From Rhodospirillaceae bacterium (GTDB taxonomy: Bacteria > Pseudomonadota > Alphaproteobacteria > Rhodospirillales > UBA2165): a stretch of DNA of 36,969 bases. This document shows, piece by piece, positions 1 to 7,439 of the stretch. The stretch lies in NCBI GenBank assembly GCA_002687515.1, contig NZAK01000155.1, forward strand, positions 1 to 36,969, read 5' to 3'. The position numbers were made by a program, and so were the translations under genes. Under the pieces are notes generated by a model that searched no databases, was not told the DNA's origin, and saw only the letters and a program-made list of their open reading frames with translations. Numbering within the stretch: the first letter of the stretch is position 1; each line of letters opens with the position of its first letter.

Positions 1-70
1 CAGGAAAAAGCCGCTGGAACCCAGGAAGAGATTCCGGGAACGGAAGATCATCTCGATCGAGAACGTCCAC
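1..70 (-). CDS. Partial N-terminus of a probable IS1595-family transposase
   Basis: An open frame enters from the left edge on the minus strand. It starts at a GTG at 70, preceded by a purine-rich stretch (AGGGGG) about 6 nt upstream. The 23 visible residues, beginning VDVLDRDDLPFPESLPGFQR and continuing LFP, resemble from memory the 'LPEFQRLFPDD' opening of IS1595-type transposases, which precedes their zinc-ribbon. Only the N-terminus is in the window, so whether the gene is intact cannot be judged. The adjoining inverted repeat at 80-135 would fit an insertion-sequence end. Family assignment rests on a short motif and is tentative. Confidence 0.4.
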   Translation of the reverse strand, partial: MDVLDRDDLPFPESLPGFQRLFP

Positions 71-79
71 AGCCAACCC

Positions 80-135
80 CCTATCCGCTTTACGCCCACT
101 CTAGATGTAGTGGGTGTGGGTGTCAAGCGGATAGG
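80..135. repeat. Long inverted repeat, probable insertion-sequence end
   Basis: CCTATCCGCTT at 80-90 is perfectly complementary to AAGCGGATAGG at 125-135. Pairing continues inward, 92-99 with 116-123, through one G-T wobble, giving a near-continuous 20-bp stem with one mismatch and a 16-nt loop. It lies just upstream of the putative transposase start at 70, so it may be the terminal region of that insertion sequence. It has no U-tract, so it is not an obvious intrinsic terminator. Confidence 0.5.
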
Positions 136-140
136 CACGG

Positions 141-439
141 ACTACACTACCCATAACACTCTCCTGTTTCTCTTGCCCGTCTCTGGACATTTTAGAATAA
201 CTATAACATGAGTATGGTTATACACCGACTCGAAATAAAAAAGGTTTCTGGGATGTTTCTGAGGAGATTTATTTTAAGACGTTGGTTTTATTGCGTAAAA
301 AGACATTCTCAGCTATTTAGCGCCAAATTTAGGGCTATAAAATTACAGTTTAATGTCCGCTTCTGGCTAAAAGCCGTCATTCAGCATCGGGAAAGTAATG
401 TCCGCTATGCACCCGAAAGCGGACTTCCGCTGGGGAGTA
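141..439. other. Intergenic, AT-rich stretch without a credible gene
   Basis: No convincing gene is seen. A 102-codon plus-strand frame (208-516) has no recognisable motif, is rich in basic residues and runs into the amidase gene on the opposite strand. Bases about 200-350 are clearly more AT-rich than the surrounding genes. AATGTCCGCT occurs at about 353 and again at about 396, and GTCCGCT near 399 is complementary to AGCGGAC near 418. I read this as remnants of mobile elements. Confidence 0.5.
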
Positions 440-443
440 CTAG
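421..443 (+). repeat. Solitary copy of the terminal repeat found at 24650-24920
   Basis: GGACTTCCGCTGGGG, one variable base, then GTACTAG matches the right terminal repeat of the element at 24650-24920 (22 of 23 positions). No partner in inverted orientation is visible nearby. The TAG at its end, read on the other strand, supplies the stop codon of the amidase gene (440-442). Confidence 0.65.
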
Positions 444-1657
444 TATTTCTGGCAGTGCGGTTCCAGCGCCGACGCCAAATCCAGCAAAGCCTCGTCGCCG
501 CCAGCCCAGCCCATGACCGATAGGCCGACCGGAAAGCCTTCCGGACTGCTGGCCGCCGGAATTGAAATCTGCGGCAGGCCCGCGAGGCTCGATAGGCAGA
601 TCAATGCCATCGTCTTGCGGCGGAAATCTTCAAGCTCGTCGCCGGGGGCATCCAGGAGCGGCGATGCAGAGGCGGCGGTCGGCAGGACCATCAGCGTCCC
701 CGGCTCGAGCATGCCACGCAAGGTACCCCGCACCTTGTCCCGATAGGGAATGGCTTGGTCCCGATCGGAGGCCGTCACCGTCTTCGCCGCCTCGAAACGC
801 TCCTTTATCCCCGGTCCGAAGTTCGGTTTGGTTTCGCCGATCCAATCTCCGAAGGTTTTCCAGGTCTCGAATGCTTGAATTATGCGAAAGCACTCGCGCG
901 CCTGGTCCAGATCCAGATCGTCCGGCGCCGAAGTCAATGGTTCGATCCGGGGCAGGACAGCCGCGGCTTGCTCGAGGAACGCCAGCAAGGAATTGGCGAC
1001 CGCCGGATCGGCGTGCCTGAAAGCAAACTCACCAACCAAGACCCGATCCAGCGGTTGCGAAATTTTACGCCCATCAAGTAGTATTTCGCCGGCGCGCCGC
1101 AGAATTCCCGCTTCGTTCGCGAACCATCCGGCGGCGTCGAAACTGGGCGCCATGGCCATCGCATGGGCGAGGTCAAGGCGGCCGTGGGTCGGCCTGAGAC
1201 CGAAAATACCACAGAAGCTGGCCGGCACCCGGATCGAACCGCCGGTGTCGCTGCCGAGGGCGAAATCGCAAAGACCCGCCGCCGTCGCGGCGGCCGATCC
1301 CGACGACGATCCGCCCGGCATGCGGCCGGGGGCGCGGATGTTCTTCGGGGTGCCGTAATGGGCGTTGGCGCCGGTGAAGCTGTAGAACAGCTCGTCGCAC
1401 ACCGTCTTGCCGATCATATCGGCGCCGGCATCCAAAAGGCGGCTGACCAGTGGCGAGGTATGGCGGGCCGGATCATGGGTCGCCAGCCACTCCGGACTGC
1501 CGCCCCCGGTCGGGTAGTTTTCGATATCGTACAAATCCTTGACCGCGAATTTGAGGCCGGCCAGCGGGCCGGTTTCGGCGCCCTTGATGGCCGGCGGCGA
1601 ATGCGGAACGAAGGCGTTTACGGGATCATCGGGCACGGCGATATTCCAATCATTCAC
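440..1657 (-). CDS. Amidase, AMI1-type (amidase signature family)
   Basis: A 405-residue amidase-signature hydrolase, which cleaves a carboxamide to acid and ammonia. The Ser-cis-Ser-Lys triad is visible: Lys40 in FAVKD, Ser117 in PGGSSSGSA and the nucleophile Ser141 in GSDTGGS, with the usual 24-residue serine spacing. Length and motifs (for example NAHYGTPKN and [17 protein letters not shown]) are closest to plant AMI1 indole-3-acetamide hydrolase and its short bacterial relatives, rather than to the longer GatA. The ATG overlaps the stop of the upstream deacetylase by 4 nt, so the two are translationally coupled. The stop codon sits inside a mobile repeat end (421-443), so the last few residues may be altered, though the fold looks complete. 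The true substrate is unknown. Confidence 0.85.
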   Translation of the reverse strand: MNDWNIAVPDDPVNAFVPHSPPAIKGAETGPLAGLKFAVKDLYDIENYPTGGGSPEWLATHDPARHTSPLVSRLLDAGADMIGKTVCDELFYSFTGANAHYGTPKNIRAPGRMPGGSSSGSAAATAAGLCDFALGSDTGGSIRVPASFCGIFGLRPTHGRLDLAHAMAMAPSFDAAGWFANEAGILRRAGEILLDGRKISQPLDRVLVGEFAFRHADPAVANSLLAFLEQAAAVLPRIEPLTSAPDDLDLDQARECFRIIQAFETWKTFGDWIGETKPNFGPGIKERFEAAKTVTASDRDQAIPYRDKVRGTLRGMLEPGTLMVLPTAASASPLLDAPGDELEDFRRKTMALICLSSLAGLPQISIPAASSPEGFPVGLSVMGWAGGDEALLDLASALEPHCQKY

Positions 1658-2532
1658 GTTTGCGCTGCAAGGAACCAGTCAAGGATTTGCTCCCCGTCCC
1701 AGGCGATCACCCCAGGTTTGGAGAGGATATAGTCGAGTGTCTGGCGGACATATTTCGCCCGGTGCGGCGAGCCCGAGATATAGGGATGCACCACCAGCGA
1801 CATTACCCGCACATTGTCCTCGCATTCGGCGTAGATGCAATCGAAGTAATCGCACGCGCGCTTAAAGTAAATCTCCGATTCGTGATACTGGATCATCTGC
1901 TGCGCGATGTCGTGGATTTCGTAATTGTAGGGCAGCGCCACGATCGGACCGTGATCGGTCTTTACCGATACCGGCTGGTCGTCGAGAACCATATCGCCGA
2001 TATATTCGACCCCCGCCCCGGCCAGCAGATCGAGGGTCTCAAAGGTTTGGGTGAGGCCCGGCCCGAACCAGCCGCGCGGCCTTTTGCCGGCGAATTTTTC
2101 GATGATGTCCATGGTTTTTTCGATGGTCGCGCTTTGATCGTCGAGCTTGTGCATGGCGACCTGGTCGTAGGAGTGGGCGTTCAGTTCCCAGCCCCTCTCG
2201 AGGCAGCCCTCAGCGACAACCGGGTAATCCTCGCAGACCCGGGCGTTGAGCGTCACGCAGGGGCGAATTCCCAAATCATCGAATATTTTCATCAGCCGCC
2301 AAACCCCGACCCGCATGCCGTATTCGTGCCAGCTCCAGTTGGGAATGTCCGGGGTCAGCGGTTGTCCTTGCGGAGGGGTCAGGACGATGCGCGGCATGGC
2401 GCGTTCGATGTCCCAAACCTCGAGCGCCAGGATCGGCCAAAAGATCATTCGCCCGCCGCCCGGCAGTTCCAATTTCGGCCGCTCGGTGATTGCCGAATAT
2501 TCGATCCGCTCACCCGGTTTCATGGCGCTCAT
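1654..2532 (-). CDS. Polysaccharide deacetylase family hydrolase, PuuE-like
   Basis: A 292-residue NodB/CE4-fold protein. The sequence NWSWHEYGMRVGVW followed by DDLGIRPCVTLNA and ERGWELNAHSYDQ is typical of the PuuE-like branch, whose characterised member opens the hydantoin ring of allantoin rather than deacetylating sugars. Late motifs include the VVHPYISG histidine region. The ATG at 2532 is preceded by AAGGAGG at good spacing, so the start is firm. It is followed by the amidase with a 4-nt overlap and preceded by a RidA gene 42 nt upstream, an apparent operon. With an amidase and a molybdenum hydroxylase next door, a cyclic amide or other N-heterocycle is a reasonable substrate guess, but that is inference. 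Confidence 0.8.
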   Translation of the reverse strand: MSAMKPGERIEYSAITERPKLELPGGGRMIFWPILALEVWDIERAMPRIVLTPPQGQPLTPDIPNWSWHEYGMRVGVWRLMKIFDDLGIRPCVTLNARVCEDYPVVAEGCLERGWELNAHSYDQVAMHKLDDQSATIEKTMDIIEKFAGKRPRGWFGPGLTQTFETLDLLAGAGVEYIGDMVLDDQPVSVKTDHGPIVALPYNYEIHDIAQQMIQYHESEIYFKRACDYFDCIYAECEDNVRVMSLVVHPYISGSPHRAKYVRQTLDYILSKPGVIAWDGEQILDWFLAAQT

Positions 2533-2574
2533 ATCTAACCTCCTTGCGGCATGGGGCCTTCCCGCCGCCGGCCG

Positions 2575-2967
2575 CTAGTCGTCATCGATAACCGCGATGC
2601 CTTGAATTTCCACCATCATTTCCGGTTGCGCAAAACCGGCGCAGGTGATCATCGCGCTGGCCGGAAAATTGCCGTCGAAATATTCCTTGCGCAGCTCGGT
2701 GAAGCTGGTTCCGTAGCGGGAATCGATGATGAACACGGTCATCGTGACCATATCCTTGAGGCCGCCACCGGCGGTTTCCAGGGTCCGCTCCAACAGCTTG
2801 AACGTTTGCCGCGTCTGCGCCTCGAAATCGCCGGCCAGGGAATTGCCGTCATCGTCCCGGGGGGCGCCGTGCCCGGCGACCCATATGGTTCGCCCGCCCG
2901 TGGTTACCACCGCCGGCGAAAAGGCGCGCTCCTGCTGCCAGGTACCCGCATGATATTCACGTGCCAT
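2575..2967 (-). CDS. RidA family protein (YjgF/YER057c/UK114)
   Basis: A 130-residue RidA-fold protein. Family members form trimers and hydrolyse reactive enamine/imine intermediates, and RutC in pyrimidine breakdown is a relative. Family traits seen are GRTIWVAGHGAP near residue 25, the QTRQTFKLLERTLETAGGGL helix, and the C-terminal PEMMVEIQGIAVI strand. In the canonical enzyme an Arg before the C-terminal E(I/V)E carries the activity. Here that stretch reads CAGFAQPEMMVEIQ with no Arg, so it may belong to a Rid subgroup other than RidA proper. It is the first gene of the minus-strand set and diverges from the hydroxylase gene at 3137. The 169-nt gap between them probably holds both promoters, but I could not place them. 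Confidence 0.85.
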   Translation of the reverse strand: MAREYHAGTWQQERAFSPAVVTTGGRTIWVAGHGAPRDDDGNSLAGDFEAQTRQTFKLLERTLETAGGGLKDMVTMTVFIIDSRYGTSFTELRKEYFDGNFPASAMITCAGFAQPEMMVEIQGIAVIDDD

Positions 2968-3136
2968 TTTTTACCCCTCCCTCTCGGATCATCAAATCAA
3001 GGTCCGCACCCATCATATCCATTTTTTACCGATTGTCCCCAACCATCACATGAGCCTTCACATCCTGCGGTCCGTCTTGCGGCGCTGCGCGATTCCAGAC
3101 AAACTGGATTGGCTTGAAATAACAGGGGTGTCGCGC

Positions 3137-5452
3137 ATGGGACAATTCGCGCTCGGCCAATCGGTGCCGCGCACCGAGGACCCGCGTCTTTTGAAGGGCC
3201 GGGGACGCTATGTCGACGATATCCGACTGCCCTTCGAAGCCCACGCTTTCTTCGTCCGTTCCAGCCATGCCCATGGCAACATTAAATCCATCGATTGCCG
3301 GGCGGCCCGGCAGATGCCCGGCGTCATTGGCGTCTTTACCGGCGAGGACTGGGACGCCGATGGCATGGGCTGTTTCACCACCGATTTACCGCGGACGCGG
3401 CGCGGCGGCGAGCCGCTATATAGCCCGCCATACCCGGCGTTGGCGCTGGGCAAGACCCGCTTCGTGGGCGAGCCGCTGGCCCTGGTGGTGGCCGAAACCC
3501 TGGCCGAGGCGAAGGACGCGGCCGAGCGCGTCGAAGCGGAGATCGAGGCCCTGGATGTGCTCACCATCGGCGCCCACGCGCGCGATGCCGGCGCCCCGGT
3601 GCTGCACGCCGATTGCCCCGACAATGAATCCTTCTTCTACCGGGAAGGCGACAAGGATGCGGTCGAGGCGGCCCTGCAATCGGCCCACCATGTGGCTCAT
3701 TTGCGCGTCGTCATCAACCGGGTAACCGCCAATACCATGGAACCACGCGCCGTCATCGGCGATTACGACCACGCCGCCGGCCAGCATGTCCTCTATACCG
3801 GATCGCAGCGCCCCTACGCCGTGCGCAACCAGACCGCCGGGCAAATATTCAAGGTTCCGGAAACCGCCATGCGCCTGGTCGCCGGCGATGTCGGCGGCTC
3901 ATTCGGCATGAAAAGCGGCCAATATCCCGAAGACAATACCTGCCTGTGGGCGGCAAAAAAACTGGACCGTCCGGTACGCTGGGTCGCGGACCGGTCCGAG
4001 GGACATTTAAGCGACTACCACGACCGCGACCAGGTCAGCGACGCCTGGCTGGGGCTCGACGGGGATGGCAAGTTCCTCGCCCTTAAAGTGGAAAGCATTT
4101 GCGCCATTGGCGGTTATCTGGGTCCCGCCGGCTTTATTTCACCGGCTAATCACGTGGGCGGGCTGGCCGGCACCTACACGACGCCGCATATCTATGTGGA
4201 ATCCTCGGCGGTCTTCACCAACACCGCGCCGATCGGCCCCTATCGCGGTTCCGGCCGCCCGGAAGCGACCTATGTGCTGGAAAGCGTCATCGACCGGGCG
4301 GCCCGCGAAATGGGCATCGACCGGGCCGAAATTCGGCGCATCAATTGCGTGCCGCCGGAAGCCATGCCGTTTAAGACCGGCTTGGTCTATACCCTCGATT
4401 CCGGCGATTTCGGGCGCAATCTGGAACAGGCCTTGGCGATGGGCGATTATGCCGGCTTCGAAGAACGCCGCGCCGATGCGGCGGCGCGCGGTCGCTTGCG
4501 CGGTATCGGCATCGCCAATTTCATCGAACAGACCGCCCAGATAGACGGCGAAACGGTACGCGTCCAGTTCGATCCATCGGGCACGGTGACGGTGATCGCC
4601 GGCTCCATCTCGCACGGCCAGGGCCACGATACCATGTACAAGGTGATCCTGTCGGACCGCCTCGGCATCGATGCCGATCATATCCGCGTCGCCTTCGGCG
4701 ATACCAACCAGGCGCCCTGGGGCGGCGGCACCTATGCGTCCCGAACCGCCGTGCTCGGCGGCACCGCCATCGCCATGGCCGCCGACAAGGTGATCGAAAA
4801 GGGCCGCGGCATCGCCGCCCATATGCTCGAAGCATCGGTCACCGATATCGAATTCGGCTCGGGTCAATATACAGTTGCCGGCACCGACCGTTCGGTCGAA
4901 TTCGCCGAAGTGGCGCGCGCCGCCTTCCAGCCGGCGCAGCTTCCGGACGGCATCGAGCCGGGCCTGATGGAAACCGCCACTTTCGAGCCTGGCATTCCCA
5001 CCTTTCCCAACGGCAGCCATGTGGTCGAGCTGGAAGTGGACCCCGATACCGGCGACACCGAGTTCATCAAATATTCGGTGGTCGACGATGTCGGCACGGT
5101 GATCAACAAGCTCACCCTGGAGGGGCAGATCCATGGCGGCATCGGCCAGGCCGTCGGCCAGGCCTTTACCGAGCGCATCGTCTATGACGCGGCGGGCCAG
5201 CTGCTGACCGGCTCGTTCCTCGATTACGGCATGCCGCGCGCCGACGATATGTGTTCCTTCGACTGCGCCAACAACCCGGTGCCGACGCCGGTCAATCCCC
5301 TAGGCATCAAGGGCGCCGGCGAAGCCGGCAATGTCGGCGGCCTGGCGGCGATCATGAACGCCCTGGTCGATGCGCTATCGCCGCTCGGCGTCGAACATAT
5401 CGACATGCCGGCGACGCCGGAAAAAGTGTGGGCGGCGATCCGCGCGGCGTAG
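3137..5452 (+). CDS. Xanthine dehydrogenase / CoxL-like molybdopterin-binding subunit
   Basis: A 771-residue large (Mo-cofactor) subunit of a molybdenum hydroxylase. The N-terminus LGQSVPRTEDPRLLKGRGRY is typical of CoxL-like proteins. The loop PYRGSGRPE lacks the AYRCSFR motif of true aerobic CO dehydrogenase, so this is a form II or general hydroxylase. The base Glu729 in KGAGEAGN is present. I chose ATG 3137, which has AGGGG 8 nt upstream and begins directly at the conserved N-terminus; an ATG at 3050 adds 29 unconserved residues. Neither the FAD (CoxM) nor the 2Fe-2S (CoxS) subunit is encoded nearby, so partners must lie elsewhere or it works differently. It diverges from the RidA/deacetylase/amidase set and may hydroxylate the same heterocyclic substrate. 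Confidence 0.88.
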   Translation: MGQFALGQSVPRTEDPRLLKGRGRYVDDIRLPFEAHAFFVRSSHAHGNIKSIDCRAARQMPGVIGVFTGEDWDADGMGCFTTDLPRTRRGGEPLYSPPYPALALGKTRFVGEPLALVVAETLAEAKDAAERVEAEIEALDVLTIGAHARDAGAPVLHADCPDNESFFYREGDKDAVEAALQSAHHVAHLRVVINRVTANTMEPRAVIGDYDHAAGQHVLYTGSQRPYAVRNQTAGQIFKVPETAMRLVAGDVGGSFGMKSGQYPEDNTCLWAAKKLDRPVRWVADRSEGHLSDYHDRDQVSDAWLGLDGDGKFLALKVESICAIGGYLGPAGFISPANHVGGLAGTYTTPHIYVESSAVFTNTAPIGPYRGSGRPEATYVLESVIDRAAREMGIDRAEIRRINCVPPEAMPFKTGLVYTLDSGDFGRNLEQALAMGDYAGFEERRADAAARGRLRGIGIANFIEQTAQIDGETVRVQFDPSGTVTVIAGSISHGQGHDTMYKVILSDRLGIDADHIRVAFGDTNQAPWGGGTYASRTAVLGGTAIAMAADKVIEKGRGIAAHMLEASVTDIEFGSGQYTVAGTDRSVEFAEVARAAFQPAQLPDGIEPGLMETATFEPGIPTFPNGSHVVELEVDPDTGDTEFIKYSVVDDVGTVINKLTLEGQIHGGIGQAVGQAFTERIVYDAAGQLLTGSFLDYGMPRADDMCSFDCANNPVPTPVNPLGIKGAGEAGNVGGLAAIMNALVDALSPLGVEHIDMPATPEKVWAAIRAA

Positions 5453-5478
5453 ATGTATCGTGTATTTGATATTGGCCG

Positions 5479-6255
5479 CTAAAGCACAAATGCGCGCAAC
5501 GTCAAATACACCGCGACGATCAATAGAACGCTGAACAGGGCTTGGCGGAAACGGTGCTCGCTCAGGTTCCGGCGCAGGCGTTGGCCGATGACCATACCGA
5601 TCAGGGCAGGCACCACGCCGAAGGCGGAGAGGCCAGCCAGCGAGGCCGAGAACAGCCCGTTGCCGGCCAGCCCGGCCCACAAGGCGAGGGAGCAGATGGT
5701 GAAGGCAACGCCCATCGCTTGCACCAACGTATCGCGTGGCATTCTAAGCGCCTGCAGATACAAAACGCCGGGCACGAAGAACGAGCCGATCATGCCCAAC
5801 ATCACGCCCGTCGCCCCGCCCATGACCGGTGACAGATATTTCTCGACGCGGGCAGGGGGCGCCGGTATTTGAGGAGTCGCGAGGCTGAACACCGAATAGA
5901 GGAACAGGAAGACCCCCAATATTCCCGACAGGAACAGCGCGTCCGAGCGGGCCAGGATGGTAACCCCGATCCAGGTGCCGAACGTCACCGCGACCAAAAA
6001 ACTTCCCAGCCGCCGGAAAATAACGGCATGCTGGCCGCCGACTATCGCTTGCCAGACATTGGTGATCAGCGCCGGTATGATAATCACGGCGATGCCTTCC
6101 TTGAGGCCCAATCCGAGAGCCAGGATGGGCAGGGAAAAGGTCGGCAGGCCGGCGCCGACGACGCCCTTAACCGTGCCGGAGAATAAAAAGGCGAAAGCGA
6201 CCAGCGCGATGGTGGCGGCGGACCAGGGATCGACTGTCCAGGGATCAGCGGCCAT
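5479..6255 (-). CDS. TauE/SafE family membrane permease
   Basis: A 258-residue inner-membrane protein with about eight hydrophobic helices and the family's repeated glycine-rich hairpin: FLFSGTVKGVVGAGLPTFSL near residue 25 and SPVMGGATGVMLGMIGSFF past the middle. The family exports or imports small organic anions such as sulfite, sulfoacetate or other sulfonates. It is convergent with the molybdenum hydroxylase gene (26-nt gap) and has no sulfur-metabolism neighbour, so the substrate is open. The 136 nt before the gene show nothing recognisable. Confidence 0.85.
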   Translation of the reverse strand: MAADPWTVDPWSAATIALVAFAFLFSGTVKGVVGAGLPTFSLPILALGLGLKEGIAVIIIPALITNVWQAIVGGQHAVIFRRLGSFLVAVTFGTWIGVTILARSDALFLSGILGVFLFLYSVFSLATPQIPAPPARVEKYLSPVMGGATGVMLGMIGSFFVPGVLYLQALRMPRDTLVQAMGVAFTICSLALWAGLAGNGLFSASLAGLSAFGVVPALIGMVIGQRLRRNLSEHRFRQALFSVLLIVAVYLTLRAFVL

Positions 6256-6391
6256 CGATCACCCGGCGCTTTTCAGGCGGCATCGGTTTTCCTCGTGCCC
6301 GACCGGCTGGCCGATACCATACTGGGACATATACGAATTCCTTTTCGGGATAACTGGTGCGCCGGTCACGGGCTGGCGGGCCGGGTGGCGA

Positions 6392-7321
6392 TCAGCGCGG
6401 TTTCGGCGTTTCGAAATTGGTCGGGAAGTCGGAGGATTCGGTGGGGCCCCAAAGATGAGGCGAGTCGTCGCGCTCGGCCCAATCGATGGCTTCCCACTCC
6501 ATGCCTTCCGGAATGTAATCGAGATCGGCGAAATATTCGAACAGCCAGTTGAAGGGATCGCGGATGTAGTAAAAGACGTTTGATCCGGGTCCGTGCCGGC
6601 CCGGTCCCCAGGCGGCCACATATCCCTTGCCCTTCATCTGATCGCCGGCGATGCCGACCTCGTCGGTGGAGTCCACCTCGAAGGCGGCGTGCTGCAGGCC
6701 CCAGCTCCAGGATTCGGCGAAGGCGACGACGTGATGGTCGCTGCCGGTCGGGCAGTACATGAAATTGAGGAAATTGGCGACCTTGTCCGACAAGCGCATG
6801 CCCAGCGGGTCGGTATAAAAATCCATCTTGCGCGCGGCGTCGGTGGTGAACAGCACGACATGGCCGAGGCGCCGGGGGTTGACCGCCGCGCGCGACAGAA
6901 ACTCGCTGCGCCGGCCGACGCGTTCGCGCTTGCCCGGCCTATTGAAGGTGGCCGCCGACTCGGTGCGCCAGGGGGCCTCGTCGGCGGCGCGGAGGTTGGT
7001 CAGCATGCCCTCGAAATCGGTGAACCAGATGCCTTCGCCGTCGGACCAGGCGGGCGCGTCGGCGAAGCTCACGTCATCCCGCCCTGCAAGGGCTTTTTTC
7101 ATCTCTTGCAACTCCGCCTCGCCGACCCCGAAGCTGACATAACCGAGGCGCCTCGGGTGGCCTTCGATCAGGACCAGTTGATCCTGGTCGCGGCCGACGC
7201 AGCGGCAGACGACGGCGTCGCCGCGCTCAATCGTCTCAAGCCCGAAATCGGTGAAGAAATCGCGCGCCGAGTTGATATCGGGAACGGTCAGCGCGAGGTG
7301 CTGGATATTGCGGATGCCCAA
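6392..7321 (-). CDS. Two-domain VOC protein, extradiol dioxygenase-like
   Basis: A protein of 309 residues with two vicinal-oxygen-chelate domains. The N-terminal one begins IRNIQHLALTVPDINSARDF. The C-terminal one carries the likely metal ligands: His in RRLGHVVLFTTD, His in GLQHAAFEVDS and Glu in NWLFEYFADLD. That layout matches type I extradiol dioxygenases acting on catechols. The best start is a TTG at 7321, with GGAGG 8 nt upstream and translation opening at the conserved first strand; a TTG at 7384 would add 21 unconserved residues. Role inferred: ring cleavage or a related reaction in aromatic catabolism. It sits alone between a permease and an unrecognised gene. Confidence 0.8.
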   Translation of the reverse strand: MGIRNIQHLALTVPDINSARDFFTDFGLETIERGDAVVCRCVGRDQDQLVLIEGHPRRLGYVSFGVGEAELQEMKKALAGRDDVSFADAPAWSDGEGIWFTDFEGMLTNLRAADEAPWRTESAATFNRPGKRERVGRRSEFLSRAAVNPRRLGHVVLFTTDAARKMDFYTDPLGMRLSDKVANFLNFMYCPTGSDHHVVAFAESWSWGLQHAAFEVDSTDEVGIAGDQMKGKGYVAAWGPGRHGPGSNVFYYIRDPFNWLFEYFADLDYIPEGMEWEAIDWAERDDSPHLWGPTESSDFPTNFETPKPR

Positions 7322-7439
7322 AACCCTATCCTCCCAAAAAATATTGGCTTGAGTTATCCTGGCAAGAATGCCGCCGGCGCGCAATAGAGCATGAACCTGC
7401 GGGACGCCTGATGACCGGGCTAGGGCGGGCCTGATTTTC

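Noticed and set aside
208-516. 102-codon open frame on the plus strand
   Set aside because: No motif, runs through mobile-repeat debris and into the amidase gene antisense.
1660-2538. 292-codon open frame on the plus strand
   Set aside because: Mirror of the deacetylase gene, which has an ideal ribosome-binding site and family motifs on the minus strand.
4139-5134. 331-codon open frame on the minus strand
   Set aside because: Shadow of the molybdenum hydroxylase gene; composition is typical of antisense frames in GC-rich DNA.
3137-5452. True aerobic CO dehydrogenase
   Set aside because: The active-site loop reads PYRGSGRPE instead of the AYRCSFR motif, and CoxM/CoxS are absent.
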